Part shown: positions 1 to 8,502 of the stretch, piece after piece
Position numbering within the stretch: position 1 is the first letter of the stretch
How the letters are laid out: each line of letters starts with the position of its first letter
Assembly: GCF_015711605.1 (NCBI RefSeq)
Contig: NZ_JABTEZ010000002.1
Coordinates: forward strand, 620,001 to 684,000
DNA length: 64,000 bases
Direction: 5' to 3'
Source of the DNA: Planomonospora sp. ID67723
GTDB lineage: Bacteria > Actinomycetota > Actinomycetes > Streptosporangiales > Streptosporangiaceae
Notes under the pieces: generated by a model
Told to the model about the DNA's origin: nothing
Databases searched by the model: none
What the model saw: the letters and a program-made list of their open reading frames with translations, nothing else
Translations under genes and position numbers: made by a program

Positions 1-1
1 G

Positions 2-1126
2 GTCCAGGCCGGCCTGCCGGTCATCGACTTCGCCTCGATGGAGGACGTCGCCGGCCAGGTCGAGTGGGAGCGCCGGTCGGGCAACTCCGTGCTGGTCCGG
101 CAGCCGGTCGGCGTGGTCGGTGCGATCACGCCGTGGAACTACCCCCTGCACCAGATCGCGGCGAAGGTGGCCCCGGCCCTGGTCGCCGGGTGCACCGTCG
201 TCCTCAAGCCGTCCGAGCTGGTGCCCGGCGTCGCCTACCTGCTCGCCGAGATCATCGACGCGGCCGGCCTGCCGCCCGGCGTGTTCAACCTGGTCACCGG
301 GACCGGACCGGTGGTCGGCGAGGCGATCGTCGCGCACCCGGCGGTCGACATGGTCTCGTTCACCGGCTCCACCCGCGCCGGGCGGCGGGTCGCCGAGCTG
401 GCCGCCGCCGCGCCCAAGCGCACCTCGCTGGAGCTCGGCGGCAAGTCGGCCGGCGTGCTGCTCGACGACCTGTCGGCCGACGGGTTCGGCAACGCGGTGG
501 CGGGTTCGCTGACCGGCTGCCTCATCAACAGCGGGCAGACGTGCAGCGCCACCACCCGGCTGCTGGTGCCCCGCGCCCGGCTGGCCGAGGCCGAGGAACT
601 GCTCACCCTCTTCGCCCAGTTCGCGCCGGTCGGCGACCCGCTGGACCCGGCCACCCAGCAGGGCCCGCTGGTCAGCAAGGTGCAGCAGGAGCGGGTCCGC
701 TCCTACATCCGCCAGGCTCTCGACGACGGCGCCCGGCTCGTCGCGGGCGGCCCGGAGCAGCCCGAGAACACCCCGACCGGCTTCTTCGTCAAACCGACCG
801 TGCTCGTCGCCGAAGCCGGTTCCCGGATCGAGCAGGAGGAGGTCTTCGGGCCGGTCCTCACCGTCGTCCCGTACGACGGCGGCGACGACGGGGCGCTGGC
901 CGTCGCCAACGGCACGCCGTACGGCCTGTCCGGCGCGGTGTGGGCGGGCGACCTCGACCGCGCCACGGCCTTCGCCCGGCGGATGCGCACCGGCCAGGTC
1001 GCGGTCAACGGAGGGGTCTTCAACCCGACGGCGCCCTTCGGCGGCTTCGGGCAGAGCGGCTACGGCCGCGAGCTCGGCCCGCTGGGCATCGAGGAGTTCA
1101 CCGCCGTCACGTCGCTGCAGTTCTGA
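2..1126 (+). CDS. NAD(P)-dependent aldehyde dehydrogenase, 5' end outside window
   Basis: Oxidises an aldehyde to the acid with NAD(P)+; the substrate cannot be told. The frame is open from base 2, so the true start lies upstream; 374 residues of a usual 480-500 are visible. Seen are PWNYPL and KPSE of the cofactor fold, GSTRAG, the catalytic Glu in LELGGK near base 431, the nucleophilic Cys in NSGQTC (codon 542-544) and the C-terminal PFGGFGQSG. It is similar in kind to betaine-aldehyde and other broad ALDHs. It converges on the IclR gene, with a hairpin between them. Its nearness to pobA/pca genes hints at aromatic or side-chain aldehydes, but nothing proves this. Confidence 0.9.
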   Translation, partial: VQAGLPVIDFASMEDVAGQVEWERRSGNSVLVRQPVGVVGAITPWNYPLHQIAAKVAPALVAGCTVVLKPSELVPGVAYLLAEIIDAAGLPPGVFNLVTGTGPVVGEAIVAHPAVDMVSFTGSTRAGRRVAELAAAAPKRTSLELGGKSAGVLLDDLSADGFGNAVAGSLTGCLINSGQTCSATTRLLVPRARLAEAEELLTLFAQFAPVGDPLDPATQQGPLVSKVQQERVRSYIRQALDDGARLVAGGPEQPENTPTGFFVKPTVLVAEAGSRIEQEEVFGPVLTVVPYDGGDDGALAVANGTPYGLSGAVWAGDLDRATAFARRMRTGQVAVNGGVFNPTAPFGGFGQSGYGRELGPLGIEEFTAVTSLQF

Positions 1127-1153
1127 CCGGCCGCCTGGGCGTGCCCGGCGAGC

Positions 1154-1182
1154 CGTCCCCGGCGGGCGCCCCACCGGGGACG
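1154..1182. terminator. Bidirectional hairpin terminator
   Basis: Perfect 9-bp arms CGTCCCCGG (1154-1162) and CCGGGGACG (1174-1182) with an 11-nt loop, lying between the convergent aldehyde dehydrogenase and IclR genes. There is no U tract, as is usual in actinomycetes. Confidence 0.7.
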
Positions 1183-1183
1183 C

Positions 1184-1945
1184 TTACATCGTGTGCGCCC
1201 GGGCGTAGTCGTGCGCGATCCGATCCGCGGTGGCCAGCAACGGCTCCACCAGGCGCTTGAGCTCACGAGCCCGCCGGGACGACACCACGAGGCCGACGGC
1301 GGCGACCGCCCGGCCCTCGACGAGGATCGGCGCGGCCGCCGAGCACGTGCCCAGGGTCATCTCCTCGGAGGTGAGCGCGTAGCCCTGGGCGCGTACGGAG
1401 GCCAGTTCGCGGGCGAGCCTGCCCGGCTCGACGACGGTGTGCGGGGTCGGCCGCTCCAGCTGGCGTGCCAGGTAGGACGTCACGAACCACTCCGGCTCGT
1501 GGGCCAGCAGCGCCTTGCCGACGCCCGTGGGGTGCATGGGCAGGCGCCCGCCCGTCCGGGAGACGATGGGCACCGCACGCCTGCCGTGCACCTTGTCGAC
1601 GTACAGCACCTCGAGGCCGTCCCGGACGGCGAGGTGCACGTTCTCACCGGTGGTGACGAACAGCTCCTGCAGCCACGGGTGGGCGAGATCCTGGAGTGTG
1701 GTCGGCGCCAGCTGGCCGAGCTCCCACAGCCTCAGTCCGACGCGGAAGCGGCCGTCGGGGGTACGGCTCAGCGCCTGCCACTGCTCCAGCTCGCCGACCA
1801 GCCGGTGGGCGGTGGCCAGGGCGACCCCGCTGCGGCGGGCGATGTCCGACAGGCTGAGCCGGGAATGCGCGGCGTCGAAGGCCCCCAGGATGGCCAGGAC
1901 CTTGGACGTGACCGAGCGTCCCGGCTCCCGTGCCCCGCCCGCCAT
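1184..1945 (-). CDS. IclR-family transcriptional regulator, PobR-like
   Basis: 253-residue IclR protein. The N-terminal winged helix reads [20 protein letters not shown] then [22 protein letters not shown]. The C-terminal effector domain has the family's [17 protein letters not shown] and [12 protein letters not shown] motifs. The ATG at 1945 is chosen because AAAGAGGGGA stands 6 nt upstream; an ATG 93 nt earlier is also open but gives a basic tail not usual for the family. It is divergent from pobA, and TTCCAC/GTGGAA half-sites lie between them. Streptomyces coelicolor uses an IclR protein (PobR) to control pobA, so control of 4-hydroxybenzoate use is a reasonable inference. The effector is unproven. 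Confidence 0.88.
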   Translation of the reverse strand: MAGGAREPGRSVTSKVLAILGAFDAAHSRLSLSDIARRSGVALATAHRLVGELEQWQALSRTPDGRFRVGLRLWELGQLAPTTLQDLAHPWLQELFVTTGENVHLAVRDGLEVLYVDKVHGRRAVPIVSRTGGRLPMHPTGVGKALLAHEPEWFVTSYLARQLERPTPHTVVEPGRLARELASVRAQGYALTSEEMTLGTCSAAAPILVEGRAVAAVGLVVSSRRARELKRLVEPLLATADRIAHDYARAHTM

Positions 1946-2032
1946 CGTCCGTCCCCTCTTTCCGCGGCGCCCGACCGTGCCCACCGTACGCCTCTGCCGG
2001 TTCGTCCGTTCAGTGAGAATCCTGCCTGGTTT

Positions 2033-2066
2033 TTCCACTGAGTGGAAGACGATCCTCGTCTTCCAC
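2033..2066. promoter_or_regulatory. Probable IclR operator with three half-sites
   Basis: A perfect inverted repeat has arms GTGGAAGACGA (2042-2052) and TCGTCTTCCAC (2056-2066) around a 3-nt centre. A third half-site, TTCCAC, lies at 2033-2038 and forms a second palindrome with the left arm. The TGGAA/TTCCA core matches the IclR type site. The element sits in the divergent IclR-pobA promoter, 25 bp before the pobA start. Confidence 0.7.
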
Positions 2067-2091
2067 GGCCCGCGGCTGGATGCTCTCCCTC

Positions 2092-3252
2092 ATGCGAACA
2101 CAGGTCGGGATCATCGGAGCCGGCCCCGCCGGGCTCCTGCTCTCCCATCTGCTCCACCTGCGCGGCATCTCCTCGGTGGTGCTGGAGCGCCGCAGCCGCG
2201 AGTACGTGGAGCAGCGGGTGCGGGCCGGAGTGCTGGAACAGGGCACAGTGGACACCCTCGTCGAGGCGGGGGTCGGGCGGCGGCTGCTCCGCGAGGGGCT
2301 GCCCCACTCCGGGATCGAGCTGCGGTACGGCGGCGCCGGCCACCGGATCCCCTTCGAGAAGCTGGTCCCCGGGCGGGCCATCACGGTCTACGGTCAGCAG
2401 GAGGTGGTCAAGGACCTGATCGCCGCCCGGCTCGCCGACGGCGGCGACGTCCGCTTCGAGGTGGACGACGTGGCCGTGCACTCGCTGGAGGAGGCGCCGT
2501 ACATCACCTTCGGCGGCGAGCGCCTGGACTGCGACGTCATCGCCGGCTGCGACGGCTTCCACGGCGTCTCCCGGCCGTCGGTCCCCGAGGGCGTGCTCAC
2601 CGCCTACGAGCGGGAGTACCCCTTCGCCTGGCTGGGCGTCCTGGCCCGGGTGGCGCCCTCGGCCGAGGAGCTGATCTACGCCCAGACCGAGCGCGGCTTC
2701 GCCCTGCACAGCATGCGCTCGCCTGAGGTCAGCCGCTTCTACCTGCAGGTTCCCGCAGGGGAGGAGCTGGAAGCCTGGCCGGACGAGCGGATCTGGGCGG
2801 AGCTGAAGACCCGCCTGGAGACCGTGCCCGGCTTCACCCTGGCCACCGGGGAGATCTTCGAGAAGGGGATCACGCCGCTGCGCAGCTTCGTCACCGAGCC
2901 CATGCAGTACGGCCGGCTCTTCCTGGCCGGGGACGCCGCGCACATCGTGCCGCCGACCGGGGCCAAGGGCCTGAACCTGGCCGTGGCCGACGTGCGGGTG
3001 CTCACCGAGGCGCTGGACCGCTTCTACGCCGACGGCTCCACCGCGCTGCTCGACGGCTACTCGGCCGCCTGCCTGAAGCGGGTTTGGCGGGCGCAGCACT
3101 TCTCCTGGTGGATGACCACGCTGCTGCACACCTTCGACTCCGACGACGCCTACGCGCGCCGCCTGCAGGCCTCCCACCTGGACTACGTGACCTCCTCGGA
3201 GGCCGCGGCGACCACGCTGGCGGAGAACTACGTCGGCCTGCCGTACGAGTGA
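2092..3252 (+). CDS. pobA: 4-hydroxybenzoate 3-monooxygenase
   Basis: FAD-dependent hydroxylase that turns 4-hydroxybenzoate into protocatechuate with NAD(P)H and O2; cytosolic. The 386 residues match the usual ~390. The dinucleotide-binding GIIGAGPAGLLLSHLLHLRG is at the N-terminus, and the second FAD motif GDAAHIVPPTGAKGLNLA is at about residue 280. RRSREYVEQRVRAGVLEQGT is typical of PobA. The start MRTQVGIIGAG is chosen over an ATG 12 nt upstream; neither has a clear Shine-Dalgarno. It heads the pca run and lies opposite the IclR gene, so its product would feed PcaHG directly. Confidence 0.92.
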   Translation: MRTQVGIIGAGPAGLLLSHLLHLRGISSVVLERRSREYVEQRVRAGVLEQGTVDTLVEAGVGRRLLREGLPHSGIELRYGGAGHRIPFEKLVPGRAITVYGQQEVVKDLIAARLADGGDVRFEVDDVAVHSLEEAPYITFGGERLDCDVIAGCDGFHGVSRPSVPEGVLTAYEREYPFAWLGVLARVAPSAEELIYAQTERGFALHSMRSPEVSRFYLQVPAGEELEAWPDERIWAELKTRLETVPGFTLATGEIFEKGITPLRSFVTEPMQYGRLFLAGDAAHIVPPTGAKGLNLAVADVRVLTEALDRFYADGSTALLDGYSAACLKRVWRAQHFSWWMTTLLHTFDSDDAYARRLQASHLDYVTSSEAAATTLAENYVGLPYE

Positions 3253-3340
3253 GCGCGCCGTCCGCAGGGCGGCCCGCCGGCCCGGCGACGCCGCCTCCCG
3301 TGCTCCCGGGACACCCCGTCCCCTTCTCCGGAGGAACCCC

Positions 3341-4006
3341 ATGACCCACCCGCCGAACCTCAGCCCGGCCTACCGCAGCACGATCCTGCGGGCGCCCTCC
3401 CGCCCGGCCGTCGCCTTCAAGACCGACCCGGACGCGATCGAGCTGACCAGCCCGGTCTTCGGCCACCAGGAGGTCGGCGCGCTCGACGCCGACCTGACCC
3501 GGCAGCACGCGGGTGAGCCGATCGGTGAGCGCATCATCGTCACCGGGCGGATCCTCGACTCCTCGGGCCGCCCGATCCGGAACACGCTGGTGGAGGCCTG
3601 GCAGGCCAACGCGGCCGGCCGCTACGCCCACGAGGGCGACCGGCACCCGGCCCCGCTGGACCCCAACTTCACCGGGGCCGGGCGGTGCCTCACCGACGAC
3701 GAGGGCCGCTACCGGTTCGTCACGATCAAGCCGGGTGCCTACCCGTGGCGGAACCACCACAACGCCTGGCGGCCGGCGCACATCCACTTCTCCGTCTTCG
3801 GCACCGCCTTCACCCAGCGCCTGGTCACCCAGATGTACTTCCCCGGCGACCCGCTGTTCCCCTTCGACCCGATCCTGCAGTCCGTCCCCGACGCCGCCGC
3901 CCGCGAGCGGCTCGTCGCCGCCTTCGACCTGGACGTCACCGAGCCGGAGTGGGCGCTGGGCTACCGGTTCGACGTCGTACTCGGCCGTACCCCGACGGAG
4001 GACTGA
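3341..4006 (+). CDS. pcaH: Protocatechuate 3,4-dioxygenase beta subunit
   Basis: Beta subunit of the non-haem Fe(III) ring-cleaving enzyme that makes 3-carboxy-cis,cis-muconate. Its 221 residues fit the family. Iron-ligand motifs are visible: Tyr in AAGRYAHEGD, Tyr in GAYPWRNHHNAWRP and the two His of AHIHFSVFG. GGAGGAACCCC stands just before the ATG. An 88-bp gap follows pobA, and the TGA overlaps the pcaG start (ATGA), so the two subunits are translationally coupled. Confidence 0.95.
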   Translation: MTHPPNLSPAYRSTILRAPSRPAVAFKTDPDAIELTSPVFGHQEVGALDADLTRQHAGEPIGERIIVTGRILDSSGRPIRNTLVEAWQANAAGRYAHEGDRHPAPLDPNFTGAGRCLTDDEGRYRFVTIKPGAYPWRNHHNAWRPAHIHFSVFGTAFTQRLVTQMYFPGDPLFPFDPILQSVPDAAARERLVAAFDLDVTEPEWALGYRFDVVLGRTPTED

Positions 4007-4494
4007 TGATCACTCCCTCGCAGACCGTGGGGCCGTTCTTCGGCCACGCCCTGCCGTACGAGACCGGCCCCGACCTGGTGCCGGACGGGTATCCGGGGGC
4101 GATCACCGTCACCGGCCGGGTGCTCGACGGGGCGGGCGAGCCCGTCCCGGACGCGCTGCTGGAGCTCTGGCTGGGAGAGACCGGCACCCGCGGCGTGCTG
4201 CGGCGCGACGGGGAGGGCGCCTCCGGGTTCGGGCGCTGCGCCACCGCGCCCGACGGGACCTACCGCTTCCGCACCGCCCGCCCGGCGGGGCCGTACCTGG
4301 CCCTGCTGGTGTTCGCTCGGGGACTGCTGCGCGCGGTGGCGACCCGGGTCTACCTCCAGGACGGTCCCGACCCGCTGCTCGACAGCCTGGAGCCCGAGCG
4401 GCGGGCGACGCTGGTCGCGCGGGAGGACGGGGACGTCTACCGCTTCGACGTCCGGCTCCAGGGCGAAGGGGAGACGGTCTTCCTTGAGTTCTGA
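4006..4494 (+). CDS. pcaG: Protocatechuate 3,4-dioxygenase alpha subunit
   Basis: Alpha subunit of PcaHG, with the SQTVGPFFGHAL opening typical of the family and the same immunoglobulin-like fold as PcaH without the iron ligands. At 162 residues it is shorter than the common ~190-200; the middle of the usual alpha subunit looks reduced. It starts in a 4-bp overlap with pcaH and ends 11 bp inside the next gene. In many actinomycetes pcaB comes next, but not here. Confidence 0.92.
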   Translation: MITPSQTVGPFFGHALPYETGPDLVPDGYPGAITVTGRVLDGAGEPVPDALLELWLGETGTRGVLRRDGEGASGFGRCATAPDGTYRFRTARPAGPYLALLVFARGLLRAVATRVYLQDGPDPLLDSLEPERRATLVAREDGDVYRFDVRLQGEGETVFLEF

Positions 4495-5653
4495 CCTGCC
4501 CGGGGAGCCCGGGCCGACCACGGCCTCCGGCCGGCCGCGCCTCCACCACCGCCTCGACGGACCCGCCGGTGCGCCGCTGCTGGTCCTCGGTCCCTCGCTG
4601 GGCACCAGCCTGGAGATCTGGGAGCCGCAGATGGAGGCGCTGACCGCCTCCTGGCGGGTGCTCCGCTACGACCTGCCCGGCCACGGCGGCTCCCCGCCCG
4701 CCGCGGATCTGACCTTCGACGCGCTGGCCGGTGCCGTACTGGACCTGGTGGACGAGGAGAGGTTCGCGATCGGCGGGATCTCCCTCGGCGGCGCGATCGC
4801 CGCCACGATCGCCGCGGAGGCTCCCCACCGGGTCACCCATCTGGTGATGTGCTGCAGCTCCGCCCGGTTCGGGGAGCCCGGCCCCTGGCTGCAACGGGCC
4901 GCGGCCGTACGGCGCGACGGCATGCGGCCCCTCATGCAGACGCTGCTCGGCCGCTGGTTCACCGCCGGCACCGCGGAGATCGACCCCGCCCGGTTGCACT
5001 GGGTCCTGCGGATGCTGCACGGCGTGGACCCGGAGTCCTACGCGGCCTGCTGCGAGGCGATCGCCGGCTACGACCTCACCGCCCGGCTCGGCGCGATCAC
5101 GGCGCCCGCCCTGGTCGTCGCCGGGGCCGATGACCCGGCCACACCCGTCGAGCACGCCCTCACGCTCGCACGCGGCATCCCCGGCGCCCTGCTGAGCGTG
5201 GTGCCCGAGGCCGCCCACCTGGCGAGCGTGGAGCGCGCAGAGACGGTCACCTCCGCGATCGTCCGGCATCTGGGCGGGGACGGCGAGCGCCGGGCGGCGG
5301 GTACCCGCACCCGCCGCGAGGTGCTCGGCGACGCGCACGTCGACCGCGCCGTGGCGGACACCACCGCCTTCACGGCGGACTTCCAGGAGTTCATCACCCG
5401 CTACGCCTGGGACGGGATCTGGAACCGTCCCGGCCTGGACCGGCGCGCCCGCAGCTGCGTCACGCTGACCGCGCTCGTCGCCGGGGGGCACCTGGAGGAG
5501 CTGGCCATGCACGTCCGCGCGGCCCTGCGCAACGGCCTGACCCCCGACGAGATCAAGGAGGTCCTCCTGCAGACGGCCGTCTACTGCGGGGTACCCGCGG
5601 CCAACGCCGCCTTCGCCGTGGCCCAGCGCACGCTCGCCGAGCACACCGGCTGA
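4484..5653 (+). CDS. pcaL: Fused 3-oxoadipate enol-lactonase / 4-carboxymuconolactone decarboxylase
   Basis: Two-domain protein of 389 residues. Residues 1 to about 260 are an alpha/beta hydrolase (PcaD-like) with nucleophile elbow GGISLGGA and late His in EAAHLASVERA. Residues about 280-389 are a carboxymuconolactone decarboxylase (PcaC-like), with FITRYAWDGIWNRPGLDRR and HVRAALRNGLTPDEIKE. The fusion is the known actinobacterial PcaL. It catalyses the last two steps to 3-oxoadipate. The start is TTG at 4484, overlapping pcaG by 11 bp, with GGGGAG upstream; the next ATG would remove the N-terminal strand. A strong hairpin follows. Confidence 0.93.
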   Translation: MSSDLPGEPGPTTASGRPRLHHRLDGPAGAPLLVLGPSLGTSLEIWEPQMEALTASWRVLRYDLPGHGGSPPAADLTFDALAGAVLDLVDEERFAIGGISLGGAIAATIAAEAPHRVTHLVMCCSSARFGEPGPWLQRAAAVRRDGMRPLMQTLLGRWFTAGTAEIDPARLHWVLRMLHGVDPESYAACCEAIAGYDLTARLGAITAPALVVAGADDPATPVEHALTLARGIPGALLSVVPEAAHLASVERAETVTSAIVRHLGGDGERRAAGTRTRREVLGDAHVDRAVADTTAFTADFQEFITRYAWDGIWNRPGLDRRARSCVTLTALVAGGHLEELAMHVRAALRNGLTPDEIKEVLLQTAVYCGVPAANAAFAVAQRTLAEHTG

Positions 5654-5690
5654 GGCGCGGGCCCGCCGCTCGCGTTCCGCCAGCGGGCGG

Positions 5691-5725
5691 CCCTTCCCGG
5701 AGACTCCTCCGTGCTCCGGGGAGGG
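5691..5725 (+). terminator. Terminator of the pob/pca operon
   Basis: A 12-bp stem pairs CCCTTCCCGGAG (5691-5702) with CTCCGGGGAGGG (5714-5725), with one G-U pair and an 11-nt loop, 38 bp after the pcaL stop. It lacks a U run. Confidence 0.65.
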
Positions 5726-5842
5726 CCACGTTTCCCCGCCCTCGATCAAGGGCACTGCATGATCGGCCGTCCGGCGGAAGGCCGGGGCCCGGGTGCGCGA
5801 GGCGGCGGGCGGAAGACGGGCCGCACGAGTAGGGAGGCGTGG

Positions 5843-7273
5843 GTGCCGATGAGGAAGCTCTGGCTCTTCGCGGACGGCGAGTGGCGGGCGAGCGCGAGCG
5901 CGGAGACGATCGCGGTGGACGACCCGGCGACCGGGGAACGGGTGGGCGAGTGCCCGCGCGGCTGCGCCGGCGACGTCGAGGCCGCCGTGGCCTCGGCGCG
6001 CTCGGCCGCCGCCGGGTGGGCGCGGACGGCCCCGGCCGATCGCGGGGCGCTGCTGCGCCGGGCCGCCGCCCGGGTCAGGGAGCACGCCGACGAGCTGGCC
6101 CGGCTGGTGACGCGGGAGATGGGCAAGCCGCTGGCGGACGCGCGGGGCGGCGTGGAGGCCGGAGCCGGGACCCTGGAGCAGTACGCCGAGCTGGGCCCGC
6201 TGCGCTGCGGCCGCACCCTCCAGGGCGGCTGGGGCGCGACCGACCTGATGGTCCGCGAGCCGCGGGGCGTCGTCGCCGCCATCACCCCGTGGAACGACCC
6301 GGTGGCGATCGCGTGCGGGCTGATCGGCGCCGCGCTGGTCACCGGGAACACGGTGGTGCACAAGCCCTCGGAGCGCACTCCGCACACCGGGGCCCGCCTG
6401 GTCGAGCTGCTGGCCGAGGACCTGCCCCCGGGGGTGCTGACCATGGTCGCCGGGGACCGGAGCGCGGGCGCGCCGCTGGCCGCCCACCCGGATCTCGACC
6501 TGGTGGCGCACGTCGGCTCCACCCGGGCCGGGCGCGAGGTCGCCGCCACCGCCCGCTGCCGGGTGCTGCGCGAGAACGGCGGCAAGGACCCGCTGATCGT
6601 GGACGAGGGCGTCGACCCGAAGTGGGCGGCCGGGCAGGCCGCGCTCGGGTCCTTCGCCAACGCCGGGCAGATCTGCGTCTCCGTCGAGCGGATCTACGTG
6701 CACCGGTCCGTGGCCGAGCCGTTCACCGCCGCCCTGGTGGCCGAGGCGGAGGCGCTGCGCATGGGGCCCGGCCTGGAGGAGGCGACCACGCTCGGCCCGC
6801 TGGTCGACCGCCGCCAGCGCGAGGTCGTCGACGAGCACGTCCGCTCCGCGGTGGCCGCGGGCGCCCGCCTGCTGACCGGGGGGAGGGTTCCGGACGGGCC
6901 CGGCGCGTTCTACCCGGCGACTGTGCTGGCCGACTGCGCCGACGACATGCCCGTGATGCGGGAGGAGACGTTCGGGCCGGTGGCGGCGGTCCGCGTCGTC
7001 GAGAACTTCGACGAGGCGCTCGCGCTGGCCAACACCGGCGAGTACGGCCTGGCCGCGACCGTGCTCACCCCCTCCCTCACCCACGTCCAGCGGGCCTGGC
7101 GCGAGCTGCGCGCCGGCACGGTGAAGGTCAACGCCGTCTTCGGCGGGGCCCCGGGCGGCGCGGCGCAGCCCCTCGGCGCGAGCGGGGAGGGGTTCGGCTA
7201 CGGCCCGGAGCTGCTGGACGAGATGACCCACACCAAGGTGGTGCACATCGCCGTCCCCGAGGAGCGCCACTGA
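5843..7273 (+). CDS. Aldehyde dehydrogenase family protein
   Basis: 476-residue NAD(P)+-dependent aldehyde dehydrogenase of full length. Visible are PWNDPVAIACGLIG, KPSERTP, GSTRAGRE, the general-base Glu in LRENGGKDP and the catalytic Cys in NAGQICVSVERIYV, then EETFGPVAAV near the C-terminus. The usual LELGGK is ENGGK here; the Glu itself is kept. The GTG at 5843 is chosen because AGGGAGG ends 5 nt before it; the ATG at 5849 would also serve. It follows the pca terminator, so it may be a separate unit. Substrate unknown; succinate-semialdehyde or aromatic aldehydes are possible. Confidence 0.88.
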   Translation: MPMRKLWLFADGEWRASASAETIAVDDPATGERVGECPRGCAGDVEAAVASARSAAAGWARTAPADRGALLRRAAARVREHADELARLVTREMGKPLADARGGVEAGAGTLEQYAELGPLRCGRTLQGGWGATDLMVREPRGVVAAITPWNDPVAIACGLIGAALVTGNTVVHKPSERTPHTGARLVELLAEDLPPGVLTMVAGDRSAGAPLAAHPDLDLVAHVGSTRAGREVAATARCRVLRENGGKDPLIVDEGVDPKWAAGQAALGSFANAGQICVSVERIYVHRSVAEPFTAALVAEAEALRMGPGLEEATTLGPLVDRRQREVVDEHVRSAVAAGARLLTGGRVPDGPGAFYPATVLADCADDMPVMREETFGPVAAVRVVENFDEALALANTGEYGLAATVLTPSLTHVQRAWRELRAGTVKVNAVFGGAPGGAAQPLGASGEGFGYGPELLDEMTHTKVVHIAVPEERH

Positions 7274-7320
7274 GGTGGATATGACGCGTTATTTCGGTCG
7301 AAGGTTGTCCTGGTAGGCCA

Positions 7321-7337
7321 CGGGGTGAATCACCCCG
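7321..7337. terminator. Hairpin between convergent genes
   Basis: CGGGGTG (7321-7327) and CACCCCG (7331-7337) form a 7-bp stem with a 3-nt loop, 47 bp after the aldehyde dehydrogenase stop and 84 bp after the stop of the facing gene. Confidence 0.5.
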
Positions 7338-7421
7338 CTCCGACCTCCGAGTTTCGATGATCACGTGCCACGATTCCCGCGAGGCGGGACCGTCCTGCGG
7401 CGGGGCCCGCCGGGCGTGCCG

Positions 7422-8378
7422 TCAGCTCGCCGTCGCGGGCAGGCCGAGGTCGGCGAAGATCGGCCGGTGGTCGGTGCCGGGGATCTGGTGCACGCTGAAG
7501 GCGTGCACCGCCATCCGGGAGTCGGCGAGCACGTGGTCGATGGTCACACCCGGGACGTCCCACCACCGCTGGGGCCAGGTCGGCTCCAGGCCCTGCCCGG
7601 TCACGTCGGCCGCGTCGCGGTAGCCGCTGTCCAGCAGGTCGCGGACCGGTCGGTGGTCGAGGGTGGCGTTGAAGTCGCCGGCCAGCACCTTCAGGTGCCC
7701 GCCCGCCTCCGGCAGCGCCTCCAGCCCCTCGCCCCAGCACGGCACCTCGAAGTTCTCGCTCGGCGCGCACGGGTGCACCGAGACGATCTCGATCTCGTGC
7801 CCGGACGGATGGCTGATCACGCCCCGGGCCTGCCGGAACCCGCCCCGCTCGATGACGGGCCGCTCGCTGACGGGGTGTCTCGAGTAGATGCCCGAGCCGC
7901 CGTAGCCGTTCTCGGCCCGGTCGACCACGTGCGGCATGACCGAGCGCAGCCCGGCCGTGTCCAGGCGGTCTCGGGCGGCGGGGGTGAGCTCCTGCAGGGT
8001 GAGCACGTCGGGACCGAGGTCGCGCACCAGCTTCACCAGGGATGCGGCGTCACCCGAGCCCACCGCCAGGTTCGCCGCGAGGACCCGCAGCCGCTGGCCG
8101 CCGGCGGGAGACGCGCTGCCGTCGGCCAGCTGCCGCGGGAGCACGACCGCCGCCAGAGCCAGGCTCGTGGCCAGGGCCACGGCCGCGGCGGCCCACCGCC
8201 GCAGCCCCAGCGCCATGAGCAGCGGGACCGCCGAGGCCGCCGCCACATACGGTGTGAACGCCACCAGCGCGACCCACTGCCACACCGGGGTCCAGCCGCC
8301 GACCCGGAGGATCGCCCATCCCGCGAACGGCGCCAGTGCCAGCCAGACCAGCGCACTCACCCATCTCGATCTGATCAT
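7422..8378 (-). CDS. Endonuclease/exonuclease/phosphatase family membrane protein
   Basis: 318 residues. The N-terminus carries three hydrophobic segments (WVSALVWLALAPFAGWAIL; WQWVALVAFTPYVAAASAVPLL; AAAAVALATSLALAAVVL), then an EEP hydrolase domain facing outward. The metal-dependent fold is shown by LAANL, the Glu of LTLQELTP, AGDFNATLDHRP, DHVLADS and the final GTDHRPI. Family members act on nucleic acids, phosphoinositides or sphingomyelin; the substrate here is unknown. The ATG at 8378 is chosen because the hydrophobic N-terminus starts there; no Shine-Dalgarno is seen, so a leaderless transcript is possible. Confidence 0.82.
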   Translation of the reverse strand: MIRSRWVSALVWLALAPFAGWAILRVGGWTPVWQWVALVAFTPYVAAASAVPLLMALGLRRWAAAAVALATSLALAAVVLPRQLADGSASPAGGQRLRVLAANLAVGSGDAASLVKLVRDLGPDVLTLQELTPAARDRLDTAGLRSVMPHVVDRAENGYGGSGIYSRHPVSERPVIERGGFRQARGVISHPSGHEIEIVSVHPCAPSENFEVPCWGEGLEALPEAGGHLKVLAGDFNATLDHRPVRDLLDSGYRDAADVTGQGLEPTWPQRWWDVPGVTIDHVLADSRMAVHAFSVHQIPGTDHRPIFADLGLPATAS

Positions 8379-8502
8379 GAGAGGGGAGCGTAACCGGCTT
8401 CCGTGCAGATTCCGTGGAGATCCATGCGGTTCCCGGGAGGGACGTGCGGATCGTTCCACCGGTTCACCACCCGCCTGCCGGCGGACCGCGCCCGATGGCC
8501 CG

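Noticed and set aside
4109-7270. Very long open frame (1053 codons) on the minus strand
   Set aside because: It runs opposite to pcaG, pcaL and an aldehyde dehydrogenase, whose motifs are unmistakable. The translation is low-complexity Arg/Gly/Pro, as expected from GC-rich shadow frames.
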